64,000 bases of DNA from Kitasatospora sp. MAA4. Lineage in GTDB: Bacteria; Actinomycetota; Actinomycetes; Streptomycetales; Streptomycetaceae. The stretch spans positions 1 through 64,000 of the forward strand of contig NZ_JARZAI010000028.1 in NCBI RefSeq assembly GCF_029893355.1, read 5' to 3'. Below the pieces are notes generated by a model. That model saw only the letters and a list, made by a program, of their open reading frames with translations. It had not been told where the DNA came from and ran no database searches. Made by a program: the position numbers and the translations under genes. Below, in pieces: positions 52,930-61,615 of this stretch (positions are counted from its first letter, which is position 1; the number at the start of each line of letters is the position of its first letter).

Positions 52930-55589
52930 GCGGCAGCAGCGGAGCCGCGCTGCGCGAGACCCGCGACCCGTCCGTCCCCGAGCAGTCCGGTCGGCGCGGG
53001 CGGGTTCGCGCGGACCGGCGGACGCTGCTGGTGCTGGGCCTCGCCGCGCTGGTCGCGGTGGTGCTGCCGCTGGGGCTGGCGGTCGCCTCGGGCAGCCTCT
53101 CGATCCCGCACAACGACGCCTGGGCGTACAGCCGGATCGCGCAGACCTTCGCCCGCACCGGGCACATCCAGCTGCTGAGCTGGAACCGCTCGGCGCTGAT
53201 CGGCCAGTTCATCGTGCTGGGCCCGCTGGCGGCCTCGCTGACCGTCCAGCAGCTCTACGTCGCACTGCTGGCCCTGGTGGCGCTCTACGCGACGTACGAC
53301 CTGCTGGTGCCGAGCATCGGCCGCCGGCGCAGTGCGTTCGCCGCGCTGACCATGGCGGTGTGGCCCGGCTTCGGCCTGCTCTCCACCACGTTCATGGCCG
53401 ACGTCCCGGCGCTGGCCGCGATGACCCTCTCGCTGACCTTCGGCCGCCGGGCGCTGGCGCAGCACTCCACCCGGATGCTGGCCCTCTCGATGGCCTTCGG
53501 CGTCTGGGGCGTGACCATCCGCGAGCAGGTGCTGGCCGCCCCGGTGGCGGTGCTGCTGGTGCTCGCGCTGCACGCCCGGCGGCGCGGCACCTTCCGCCGG
53601 CGGGTGCTGATCGCCAACGGCGCCGCCTTCGGCCTCGCCGTGCTGGCCTTCGAACTGTGGCGCCGCTCCCTGCCGGACGGCGACCCGCCGCAGATCGAGT
53701 CCCCGCACCTGCTGCTGCAGACCCTCGTCCACACCTCGGTGCAGGCCTACTTCACGCTGGCGCTGGCGGTGGTCCCGGCGGTCTTCCTGGTGGCCAGGCC
53801 GTGGACCTGGCGGCGCGGGACCTGGCTGGTCGCGCTGGCGGTCGCGGTCGTCGCGGCGCTCACCGTGGCCGACTACGGCCAGCTCGGCTTCTTCCTGCCG
53901 AACTACATCGCCCCCGGCGGCCCGTACTGGGGGGCCGGCAACGGGGTCCCCTCGGTCTTCCCGCTGAGCGCCTGGCCGCTGGTGGTCACGCTGGCCTGCG
54001 TGTCGGGCGTCCTGATGGCCGGCGTGCTGGTGCGCCGGATCCGCGACCTGGACCCGCTGCTGGGCGTCTTCGCGCTGCTGGTGGTCCTCGGCACGTTCGG
54101 CGCCGAGACGACCGGCCAGTCGGTCTTCGACCGCTACTGCCTGATGGTCATGGCGCCGCTGCTCGCGGTGCTGCTCGCCGAGTCGCGCACCCCGGCGCCG
54201 GGTCGGCTGCACACCGCGCAGCGCACCGTCGCCGGCCTGCTGACGCTGGTCGTCACGCTGTTCTCGCTGGCCATCACGGCCAGCGGCATGGCGTACGACA
54301 CGGTGCGCTGGCGGACCGCGCAGCGGCTGGCGGACGCGGGCGCGCCCGTCGAGCACATCGACGCCGGTCTGGAGTGGAACGGCACCCACTCCTCGCAGCG
54401 CCTGGCGCTGATCGGCATGATCGAGTTCCCCTCGATGGTGCCCTGCTTCCTGGAGACCGCCACCCCCGAGAAGACCGGCAGCCCCTACCAGGTGGTCCAC
54501 TACCGGACCTTCGGGCTGTTCGGCTCCTCCGATCTGCTGGTCTACAACCAGGACCTGACGGCGTGCGGGACGCACAACGGCACCACGGCCGTCACCACCG
54601 AGACCGGCGTGACCTCCACCGCCCGGATCGATGCCCAGGGCGCCCTGTGGGTGGCCAACCAGGCGGACGCCGGCGGCCCGTTCACCGGTTGGACCAGGAT
54701 CGGCACGGGCGGCGGCCTGGCCGGCGCCCCGGCGATGCTGGTCTCCGTCGCCGCCAGCGGCACGCAGAGCGTCTTCGTCCGGACGGCCGGCGGTGCGATC
54801 GGGTACTACTCGCACACCGTCTCCGGCTGGCAGGACCGCCAGCTGCTCTCCGGCGGCCCGGTGTTCGCCGGCGACCCGGCGGTCGTGCTGACGCCCGCAG
54901 GCGGCATGTCGGTCTCTGCGGTGGACACCGCGGGCGACGTCTGGGTCGACACCCAGGTGCTCCCCGGCACGCCGTTCGGCGGCTGGCAGCGGATGAGCAC
55001 GGGCGGCGGCCTGGCCGGCACCCCGGCGATGCTGGTCTCCCCGGCCGGCGGCGGGACGCAGAACGTCTTCGTCCGCACCGCGCAGGGGGCGATCGGCTAC
55101 TTCGGCCAGTCCGGCCCGAGCTGGCGCCCCCGGGCCCTGCTGCCCGGCGGCCCGGTCTTCGCGAGCGACCCGGCGGTGACCCTGACCACCAAGGGCGGCA
55201 TGTCGGTCTCCGCGGTGGACACCGCGGGCGACCTCTGGGTGGACAGCCAGAAGGTGGCCGGCGAGGCCTTCACCGGCTGGCAGCGGGTGAGCACCAGCGG
55301 CGGCCAGCAGGGCACGCCGGCGATCGCGCTCTCCTCGGTCCGCGGCGGGACCGAGAACCTCTTCGCCCGGACGGCCGACGGCACGATAGCCCGCTTCGAG
55401 CAGAACGGCTCCGGCTGGCACGACCGGCAGCTGCTGGTCGGCGGCCCCGCCTTCGTCCGCGGACCGGCGGTCACGCTGGACGGCAACGGCACGATGACCG
55501 TCACCGCGGTGGACGCGACCGGCGCCACCTGGGCGACCGGCGAGCAGGTCCAGGGCGGCCCCTTCAACGGGTGGGTCAAGATCTCCTGA
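52926..55589 (+). CDS. GT-C-type membrane glycosyltransferase fused to a C-terminal seven-blade lectin-like beta-propeller
   Basis: 887 residues, GTG overlapping the flippase stop. Residues ~35-470 carry about 11-12 hydrophobic helices. The first external loop has LSIPHNDAWAYSRIAQTFA, where the acidic residue plays the GT-C catalytic-base role. Residues ~560-887 are Gly/Pro/Trp-rich blades of ~49 residues in alternating types: A (VDTAGDVWVDTQ...FGGWQRMS) and B (QSVFVRTAGGAIGYYSHTVS). I count four A and three B units, which resembles the PLL-type seven-blade lectin. The propeller should lie outside the membrane. The sugar donor is probably polyprenyl-linked. Confidence 0.8.
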   Translation: MSGSSGAALRETRDPSVPEQSGRRGRVRADRRTLLVLGLAALVAVVLPLGLAVASGSLSIPHNDAWAYSRIAQTFARTGHIQLLSWNRSALIGQFIVLGPLAASLTVQQLYVALLALVALYATYDLLVPSIGRRRSAFAALTMAVWPGFGLLSTTFMADVPALAAMTLSLTFGRRALAQHSTRMLALSMAFGVWGVTIREQVLAAPVAVLLVLALHARRRGTFRRRVLIANGAAFGLAVLAFELWRRSLPDGDPPQIESPHLLLQTLVHTSVQAYFTLALAVVPAVFLVARPWTWRRGTWLVALAVAVVAALTVADYGQLGFFLPNYIAPGGPYWGAGNGVPSVFPLSAWPLVVTLACVSGVLMAGVLVRRIRDLDPLLGVFALLVVLGTFGAETTGQSVFDRYCLMVMAPLLAVLLAESRTPAPGRLHTAQRTVAGLLTLVVTLFSLAITASGMAYDTVRWRTAQRLADAGAPVEHIDAGLEWNGTHSSQRLALIGMIEFPSMVPCFLETATPEKTGSPYQVVHYRTFGLFGSSDLLVYNQDLTACGTHNGTTAVTTETGVTSTARIDAQGALWVANQADAGGPFTGWTRIGTGGGLAGAPAMLVSVAASGTQSVFVRTAGGAIGYYSHTVSGWQDRQLLSGGPVFAGDPAVVLTPAGGMSVSAVDTAGDVWVDTQVLPGTPFGGWQRMSTGGGLAGTPAMLVSPAGGGTQNVFVRTAQGAIGYFGQSGPSWRPRALLPGGPVFASDPAVTLTTKGGMSVSAVDTAGDLWVDSQKVAGEAFTGWQRVSTSGGQQGTPAIALSSVRGGTENLFARTADGTIARFEQNGSGWHDRQLLVGGPAFVRGPAVTLDGNGTMTVTAVDATGATWATGEQVQGGPFNGWVKIS
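54631..55586 (+). repeat. Internal beta-propeller repeat array (294-bp period)
   Basis: Coding repeat. GGCGGCATGTCGGTCTC recurs at 54900 and 55194, and GCACGGGCGGCGGCCTGG at 54703 and 54997, both exactly 294 bp (98 codons, two blades) apart. The near identity of these blocks suggests recent internal duplication or homogenisation. Confidence 0.85.
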
Positions 55590-55650
55590 GGCAACGCGAA
55601 GGAGCCCGGCTCGCAGACGGTGTCTGCGAGCCGGGCTCCTTCGCGTTGCC
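55590..55650. terminator. Bidirectional terminator, 29-bp perfect stem
   Basis: 55590-55618 and 55622-55650 are perfectly complementary around loop GGT. It separates the plus-strand glycosyltransferase operon from the convergent DUF2142 gene. Confidence 0.95.
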
Positions 55651-55665
55651 CGCGGTGCGGTCAGC

Positions 55666-57300
55666 TCACGGGCGGACCGGGATCCGGGGCGAGAGCTCCT
55701 GGCCGGTGGTCGCGTCCGGGGTGCCCGGCTGCGATCCGGCGGCCGGGACGCCGGGGACGCGCTGGACCGTGCGGCCCAGCAGCGGCCAGACCAGCGCGAA
55801 GGCGGCGACCAGGTAGAGCACGGTCCACAACTCCCAGCCGTAGGGCGGGTTCCAGTCCATCTTGGCCATCGCCTGGAGGTTGACGTTGCCGATTCCGTTG
55901 CGGCGCAGCGCCCAGTAGAACGCCGCGACGTTCGCCATCGCCAGCGAGACGCCGACCGTGAGCGGCAGCCGCAGCTGGGGCAGGCTGCTCTCGGGCAGCC
56001 GACGCGAGATGACCATCGCGGTCAGCAGCGGCAGGCCGACGGCCAGCGGCAGCAGGTAGCGGCCCTGCCAGATCTCGCCGAGCTTGCCGGCCTGCAGCAG
56101 CATCGCGACGATCGGGATGATGAACAGGGCGAAGGTGGTGCCGAGCACGGCGAAGATCTCCCGGCCCTTGCCGTACATCAGCGCCAGGGTGCCGATGGCG
56201 CAGAGCACCCCGCCCCAGATCAGGTAGGTGAGGAAGGGCGCCGGGGTGTCCAGCCAGCCGAAGTTGCCGATCATGCCGTGGAAGTAGTCCGAGGACTGGA
56301 TGATCGTGTCGTGCAGGATGCGCTTGTGGCCCAGGTGCGCGTCGATGTACGAGTGGTCCGGGTGGGTGTGGCTCCACAGCAGCGCCAGCGCGGTGGCCAG
56401 CACGCCGATCCCCGCGGAGATCCGGACGCCGGTGCTGCGCAGGATCTCGCGCAGCGCCTGCCGGTCGGCGACGATCAGGCCGGTGAGCACGGCCCCGGCG
56501 ATCCAGATCGGGCCGAGCGGTCTGATCTCCAGCACGATCACCATCGCGACGGTGGCTCGGACGAGCCGGCGCCTGAGCAGTTCGGGCCGGTGCTCCATCA
56601 GCATGGACAGGATCGCCGTCCAGGCCAGCAGGCCGGCCGCGGACTCGACGCCGTTGGGGTTCACCGCCCCGCCCAGGAACAGCACCATCGGCGTCGCCGC
56701 CGTCAGGACGCCGATCTTGACCACCCGCGCGTTGCGGCGCCACTCCGCGGCGGTCACCAGCGCGCTGGCCAGCAGCGCGGCGGTGAAGGCCGCCGAGGCG
56801 AGCCGCATCAGGTAGATCGCGTTGGGGCCCGCCACCAGCAGGCTGGGCCACCCCACGAACACGTAGTAGAAGGGGTTGTAGCGCCCGGCCGCGGTGGTCG
56901 CCGGCGCGGTCTCGGTGTTGTTGCTGATCTTCGGCGCGCAGGCGGCCGAGTTGAGGTTGTCCTCGTAGCAGTGGTTGTTGCCCTCGAGTTCGCTGTACCA
57001 CTCCGGCAGGTCGAACTGGGAGTTGGCGAACACCGTCGGGATCCAGCCGACGCTCGACTTGACCATCACCTCGCGGCCGTTGATCTCACCGCGGGCGACC
57101 GCGGCGGCCCGGACGATGTGGGACGGCTCGTCCGGGGACCCCACGATGGGCGTCGCGATCGACCACGCGCCGGCCAGCGTGAAGAACAGCAGGAAGCCCA
57201 TCACCCACAGTCGCCGACGGGAGGCCGCCGGCCAGCTGACGAAGGCTCGAAGTGGGCGCGCGATTCCAGCAGTTCGGGATTCTCGGGATACGTCCGACAT
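55666..57300 (-). CDS. DUF2142 polytopic membrane protein
   Basis: 544 residues, ATG. About 10-12 membrane helices. The first external loop has TPIVGSPDEPSHIVRAAAVA (acidic motif), followed by a Cys-rich extracytoplasmic segment with CYEDNLNSAACAPK. DUF2142 proteins are predicted GT-C-like glycosyltransferases of cell-surface polymer synthesis. Placed beside a second GT-C-like gene, 67 bp downstream of it on the minus strand, so the two probably form a transcription unit. Confidence 0.8.
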   Translation of the reverse strand: MSDVSRESRTAGIARPLRAFVSWPAASRRRLWVMGFLLFFTLAGAWSIATPIVGSPDEPSHIVRAAAVARGEINGREVMVKSSVGWIPTVFANSQFDLPEWYSELEGNNHCYEDNLNSAACAPKISNNTETAPATTAAGRYNPFYYVFVGWPSLLVAGPNAIYLMRLASAAFTAALLASALVTAAEWRRNARVVKIGVLTAATPMVLFLGGAVNPNGVESAAGLLAWTAILSMLMEHRPELLRRRLVRATVAMVIVLEIRPLGPIWIAGAVLTGLIVADRQALREILRSTGVRISAGIGVLATALALLWSHTHPDHSYIDAHLGHKRILHDTIIQSSDYFHGMIGNFGWLDTPAPFLTYLIWGGVLCAIGTLALMYGKGREIFAVLGTTFALFIIPIVAMLLQAGKLGEIWQGRYLLPLAVGLPLLTAMVISRRLPESSLPQLRLPLTVGVSLAMANVAAFYWALRRNGIGNVNLQAMAKMDWNPPYGWELWTVLYLVAAFALVWPLLGRTVQRVPGVPAAGSQPGTPDATTGQELSPRIPVRP

Positions 57301-57367
57301 GAAGATTGGGTCTCCGGATGAGAGAGGGCAGCAGATCGGGCCGCCGGTGCGGCTGGTCAGGGCGTCC

Positions 57368-59005
57368 CTACTGGATCAGCTGCTGCCAGGTCTGGTCGCC
57401 ATCCTGGCTACAGGTGTGGTTCGGCGCGTAGGTGGGGCACTTGCCGTTGAGCTCGCGGACCGTGTGCGAGACCCAGGGCAGGATCTTGTAGCTGTTCTCC
57501 TTGGCCGGCATGTAGCGGTCCGACATCGAGGAGGCCACCGACCCGAAGAGGAAGAGCAGTCCGACGAAGGCCCCGATCACGGCGGTCTGCGGGCTCGGGA
57601 ACTTCCCGCGGGCGGTGAGCTCGCGCACCACCAGGTGGACGGCCAGGCCGCCCAGAATCAGCGCGCAGTAGAGCAGTTGGTTGTCGGTCCGCAGCCAGAG
57701 CTGCACCGTCTGGGTCGAGTACATCTCCGAGGCGAAGTACATCCGCATCACCCAGGCGCTGGCGAACATGCAGACCACGGTGACCACGAAGGGCTTGCGC
57801 ATGCCGAGCCAGAGGCAGACGCCCAGGCAGACGAAGAGCACGATGGCGAACAGCCCGATGCCGCCGAGCTCACCGGGCACCGGCCACTGGCCGACCTTGC
57901 CGGGCATGTCGGTGCGCCACATCAGGAAGTACGCCGGGTCGGTCTTGGTGTCGAACGAGAAGTTCTTGTCCACCGTCGTGGCCGACTGCTGCAGCAGCGT
58001 CACGGCGTAGCTGCCGGCGACGACCACGAAGGCGGCGACGGTGGCGCCCAGGAACCCGGCGCCCTTGAGCAGTCCGGTCCGCCAGGGGAAGAAGATGGCG
58101 GCAGCCGCTATCACCCCCGCCGCACTCCAGACGAACCAGCCGGAGTAGGTCAGGAACAGCACGCCGAGCACCACCCCGAAGGCGGCGCCCTTGACCAGCA
58201 CCGGCGTCCAGCGCTGGGTGGCGGACTTGCTCAACTCCCGTACCATCGCGGCCAGTACGGGCACCAGCATGATCAACACGGTGGCGCTGTACGGCTTGTA
58301 GGCGTCGATGATGGCGAAGGCCGGCAGCACGCCGAAGGCCAGCGCGCGGACCGGGCTGAGCACCAGGCGCCAGCACAGGTACGCCAGCGGGCCGGTGACG
58401 GCCGCGCCGAGGATCTGCAGGTCCTTGAAGGCGTACGCGGTGTTGCCGCCGCGGAACCACTCGGCGTAGTAGCCCAGCGTGTAGAGCGGTCCGGGCGGGT
58501 AGACCAGGGCCTCCGGCGGAACCGAGTGCCCGTGGGCGACCAGGCTGGACCACTCGACGATCCGGCCGCTGTCCCCGTTCAGGCCGAACATCGGCCACGG
58601 GGTGCCGAGCAGCGAGATCACCGCGCCGCCGGCCACGAACCCGCTCGCCAGGCCCGCCGCGGCGGCGGCGCTGAGGCGCACCACGAGCGGGAAGTGGCGG
58701 GAACCGCGGAGCCGGAGTGCTGCCATGAGCATGGCAACGAGTACGATGCCGACCAGAGCGAACCGGAGCTGCAGTGCGGCGAGCCCGCTGACCTGCCCGA
58801 TCCGGTCCAGCGGGTCCAGTCGCAGGTGCCGTACGGAGATCGGCAGGATCAGCGCCGCGGTGAAGGCGACCAGCGCCTCGACGGCGTACCCTGCTGCCGA
58901 CCTCGCGGTCGCCTGCTCGCGGATGGCGGCGGTTCGCGCCCGGAGTCCTGAGATCGGGAGCACCGCGGCCGGCGCGGCGACCGGTGACGCAGGGTGGGTC
59001 GTCAA
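57368..59005 (-). CDS. Large GT-C-type membrane glycosyltransferase (arabinofuranosyltransferase-like)
   Basis: 545 residues. The best start is TTG 59005 (LTTHPASPVAAP), which has GAGGAAG upstream. About 12 transmembrane helices. The first large loop contains MFGLNGDSGRIVEWSSLVAH and the region ALVYPPGPLYTLGYYAEWF, similar in style to AftA-like galactan arabinofuranosyltransferases; the C-terminal external part ends NGKCPTYAPNHTCSQDGDQTW. Exact family not certain. Likely adds sugars from a polyprenyl-phosphate donor to a wall polymer. Confidence 0.6.
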   Translation of the reverse strand: MTTHPASPVAAPAAVLPISGLRARTAAIREQATARSAAGYAVEALVAFTAALILPISVRHLRLDPLDRIGQVSGLAALQLRFALVGIVLVAMLMAALRLRGSRHFPLVVRLSAAAAAGLASGFVAGGAVISLLGTPWPMFGLNGDSGRIVEWSSLVAHGHSVPPEALVYPPGPLYTLGYYAEWFRGGNTAYAFKDLQILGAAVTGPLAYLCWRLVLSPVRALAFGVLPAFAIIDAYKPYSATVLIMLVPVLAAMVRELSKSATQRWTPVLVKGAAFGVVLGVLFLTYSGWFVWSAAGVIAAAAIFFPWRTGLLKGAGFLGATVAAFVVVAGSYAVTLLQQSATTVDKNFSFDTKTDPAYFLMWRTDMPGKVGQWPVPGELGGIGLFAIVLFVCLGVCLWLGMRKPFVVTVVCMFASAWVMRMYFASEMYSTQTVQLWLRTDNQLLYCALILGGLAVHLVVRELTARGKFPSPQTAVIGAFVGLLFLFGSVASSMSDRYMPAKENSYKILPWVSHTVRELNGKCPTYAPNHTCSQDGDQTWQQLIQ

Positions 59006-59603
59006 GATCGTTCTTCCTCAGAGGTGGGGCCGGGCCGCCTGATGCGGCGTCAGTGGTCTCGCCCGGGAGTGAATGGCGCCAGAGCCCCAAATCATAAGAT
59101 GCCGACCTGCCGCAACCACGTGCGGGGTCGCGCACCTGTGCGGACATCGCTCCTACGGCCCAGTGGGTTGTCCCGATTGGCGCCGGTGCCTGCTGGTATG
59201 GCAGACTACCTGGGTTGCTCGGTTGAGTGCCGATGCTGCGCGCCTCCCACCGGGAGGACCGGAAGCGAGTCCCAAGTACTCGTCGTTCCCGTGATGGCCG
59301 TTCATGTGTTCACGTGCTGTATGTGAATGCAGTGGTGTGTAAGCGACACCGCGGCAGCTGCGGGGCGGACGTACGGGAATCTTCCGGGAAGCGTGGGCAG
59401 GGCCTCGACCCGGTATCCGATGGGTGCAAGACACTCCAGATCCACTGAAAAAGGTAACTGTTTTACCTTTTTCTTGAGCGTCAGGGCGACACGCCCGAGC
59501 GCGTGGACCGGAGGGTAACCACCCAGGGGCACCACCGGACCAGTCCACCCGGATGAATCCGGCAGTAGAAGCAGCAGACGAGACAAAGGACTACTGAGTA
59601 GCC
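59006..59603 (+). promoter_or_regulatory. S10 operon upstream region and leader
   Basis: 598 bp without a gene. Possible promoter signals near 59170-59215 are weak. A CCTCCC-ACC-GGGAGG hairpin lies near 59246-59260. The most striking element is the AT-rich hairpin at 59447-59473. The rest gives no clear signal to me. In other bacteria the S10 leader is controlled by L4; this is not demonstrable here. Confidence 0.5.
59447..59473 (+). promoter_or_regulatory. AT-rich hairpin in the S10 leader
   Basis: GAAAAAGGTAA pairs with TTACCTTTTTC (59447-59457 with 59463-59473, loop CTGTT). It is strongly AT-rich in a GC-rich genome. Its T-run makes it look like an intrinsic terminator or attenuator on either strand. 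It lies 131 bp before the rpsJ start. Confidence 0.7.
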
Positions 59604-59912
59604 ATGGCGGGACAGAAGATCCGCATCCGGCTCAAGGCCTACGACCACGAGGTGATTGACTCCTCGGCGAAGAAGATCGTCGAGACCGTCATTCGCACTG
59701 GTGCGCAGGTCGCGGGCCCGGTGCCGCTGCCCACTGAGAAGAACGTTTACTGCGTCATCCGCTCGCCGCACAAGTACAAGGACTCGCGCGAGCACTTCGA
59801 GATGCGCACCCACAAGCGTCTGATCGACATCCTCGACCCGACCCCGAAGACCGTTGACTCGCTGATGCGCCTCGACCTTCCGGCCGGCGTCGACATCGAG
59901 ATCAAGCTCTGA
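59604..59912 (+). CDS. rpsJ: 30S ribosomal protein S10
   Basis: 102 residues. First gene of the S10 operon. Also NusE, a transcription antitermination factor. Signatures: KIRIRLKAYDHEVIDSSAKK, VAGPVPLPTEKNVYCVIRSP and YKDSREHFEMRTHKRLIDIL. Confidence 0.98.
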   Translation: MAGQKIRIRLKAYDHEVIDSSAKKIVETVIRTGAQVAGPVPLPTEKNVYCVIRSPHKYKDSREHFEMRTHKRLIDILDPTPKTVDSLMRLDLPAGVDIEIKL

Positions 59913-59926
59913 GAGGCGCGACGAAG

Positions 59927-60571
59927 ATGGCAAAGCAGATTAAGGGCATCCTGGGCGAGAAGCTCGGCATGACCCAGGTCTGGGACGAGAACAACCGGAT
60001 CGTTCCGGTGACCGTCGTCAAGGCCGGGCCCAATGTCGTGACCCAGATCCACACCGCTGATGGCACCGGCTACGACGCCGTGCAGATCGGTTTCGGCGAG
60101 ATCGACCCCCGCAAGGTGAACAAGCCCCTCGCGGGTCACTTCGCCAAGGCCGGTGTCACCCCGCGCCGCCACCTGGTCGAGCTGCGTACCTCGGACGCGT
60201 CCGAGTACACGCTGGGCCAGGAGATCACCGCCGAGCTGTTCGAGGCGGGTGTCAAGGTCGACGTGACCGGCACCTCCAAGGGCAAGGGCTTCGCCGGTGT
60301 CATGAAGCGTCACAACTTCAAGGGCCTCGGCGCCGGTCACGGCGTGCAGCGCAAGCACCGTTCGCCCGGCTCGATCGGTGGCTGCGCCACCCCGGGTCGC
60401 GTGTTCAAGGGCATGAAGATGGCCGGCCGGATGGGCCACGAGCGCGTGACCACCCAGAACCTGACCATCCACGCCGTTGACGCGGAGAAGGGGCTGCTCC
60501 TGATCAAGGGCGCAATCCCCGGTCCGAACGGCGGCCTCATCCTCGTCCGCACCGCGGCGAAGGGGCTGTGA
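59927..60571 (+). CDS. rplC: 50S ribosomal protein L3
   Basis: 214 residues. Early 50S assembly protein near the peptidyl transferase centre. GEKLGMTQVWDENNRIVPVT, GTSKGKGFAGVMKRHNF, the 23S-reaching loop HGVQRKHRSPGSIGGCATPG and RMGHERVTTQNL. Confidence 0.98.
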   Translation: MAKQIKGILGEKLGMTQVWDENNRIVPVTVVKAGPNVVTQIHTADGTGYDAVQIGFGEIDPRKVNKPLAGHFAKAGVTPRRHLVELRTSDASEYTLGQEITAELFEAGVKVDVTGTSKGKGFAGVMKRHNFKGLGAGHGVQRKHRSPGSIGGCATPGRVFKGMKMAGRMGHERVTTQNLTIHAVDAEKGLLLIKGAIPGPNGGLILVRTAAKGL

Positions 60572-60575
60572 GGAT

Positions 60576-61253
60576 ATGAGCACCATTGACATCCTGTCGC
60601 CCGCGGGCGACAAGACCGGCACCCTTGAGCTGCCGGCTGAGATCTTCGACGCCAAGGTCAGCGTTCCGCTGATGCACCAGGTCGTCGTGGCTCAGCTCGC
60701 CGGCGCCCGCCAGGGTACGCACTCGACCAAGCGTCGTGGCGAGGTCCGAGGCGGCGGCCGCAAGCCGTACCGCCAGAAGGGCACCGGCCGCGCCCGTCAG
60801 GGCTCGACCCGCGCGCCGCAGTTCGCGGGCGGTGGCATCGTCCACGGCCCCAAGCCGCGTGACTACTCGCAGCGGACCCCGAAGAAGATGATCGCCGCCG
60901 CTCTGCGCAGCGCGCTCACCGACCGGGCCCGTTACGACCGCATCCACGTCATCACCGACGTGACCGCGACCGAGGCGCCGTCGACCAAGGCCGCCAAGGG
61001 CCTGTTCGGCAAGATCACCGAGCGCAAGAACATCCTCCTCGTCGTCGAGCGTGCCGACGAGCTGGGTCTGAAGAGCGCCCGCAACCTGCCGAACGTCCAC
61101 ATCCTGGACGCCGGTCAGCTGAACACCTACGACGTGCTCGTCTCCGACGACGTGGTCTTCACCCAGGCCGCCTTCGAGCGTTTCGTGGCGGGTCCCGCCG
61201 CGTCCGCCAAGGCTGTGGCTGCTGAGGGCGAGCTCGAAGGGAGCGCCGCCTGA
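60576..61253 (+). CDS. rplD: 50S ribosomal protein L4
   Basis: 225 residues, ATG 4 bp after rplC. Lines the exit tunnel; the extended loop has RQGTHSTKRRGEVRGGGRKP and GTGRARQGSTRAPQFAGGG. In E. coli L4 represses its own operon. The stop shares one base with the rplW start. Confidence 0.98.
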   Translation: MSTIDILSPAGDKTGTLELPAEIFDAKVSVPLMHQVVVAQLAGARQGTHSTKRRGEVRGGGRKPYRQKGTGRARQGSTRAPQFAGGGIVHGPKPRDYSQRTPKKMIAAALRSALTDRARYDRIHVITDVTATEAPSTKAAKGLFGKITERKNILLVVERADELGLKSARNLPNVHILDAGQLNTYDVLVSDDVVFTQAAFERFVAGPAASAKAVAAEGELEGSAA

Positions 61254-61573
61254 TGGCTGCAGAGATCACGAGCAAGACGTTCACGGACCCCCGTGACATC
61301 TTGGTGAAGCCGGTCATCTCGGAGAAGAGCTACTCGCTCCTCGACGAGAACAAGTACACGTTCGTCGTGTCGCCGGGTGCCAACAAGACCCAGATCAAGC
61401 AGGCCATCGAAGCGGTCTTCTCGGTCAAGGTCGAGTCCGTCAACACGCTCAACCGTCAGGGCAAGCGCAAGCGCTCCAAGACGGGCTTTGGCAAGCGCAA
61501 GGACACCAAGCGCGCCATCGTGACGCTGGCTGAGGGCAACCGCATCGACATCTTCGGTGGTCCGGTCTCCTAA
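61253..61573 (+). CDS. rplW: 50S ribosomal protein L23
   Basis: 106 residues, TGATG junction with rplD. At the tunnel exit; docks trigger factor and SRP. DPRDILVKPVISEKSYSLLD, FVVSPGANKTQIKQAIEAVF and the basic loop RQGKRKRSKTGFGKRKDTKR. Confidence 0.98.
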   Translation: MAAEITSKTFTDPRDILVKPVISEKSYSLLDENKYTFVVSPGANKTQIKQAIEAVFSVKVESVNTLNRQGKRKRSKTGFGKRKDTKRAIVTLAEGNRIDIFGGPVS

Positions 61574-61615
61574 CGGAGATCGTGCCGTCGATAAGGACGA
61601 GGACGAGAGAGCCAA

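Noticed and set aside
52644..55421. 925-residue open frame opposite the GT-C fusion gene
   Set aside because: Antisense shadow, Arg/Gly/His/Gln-rich translation; the plus-strand frame has membrane helices and propeller repeats.
59227..59518. Short open frames in the S10 leader
   Set aside because: None has a ribosome-binding site or domain, and they overlap each other on both strands; the region reads as a non-coding leader.
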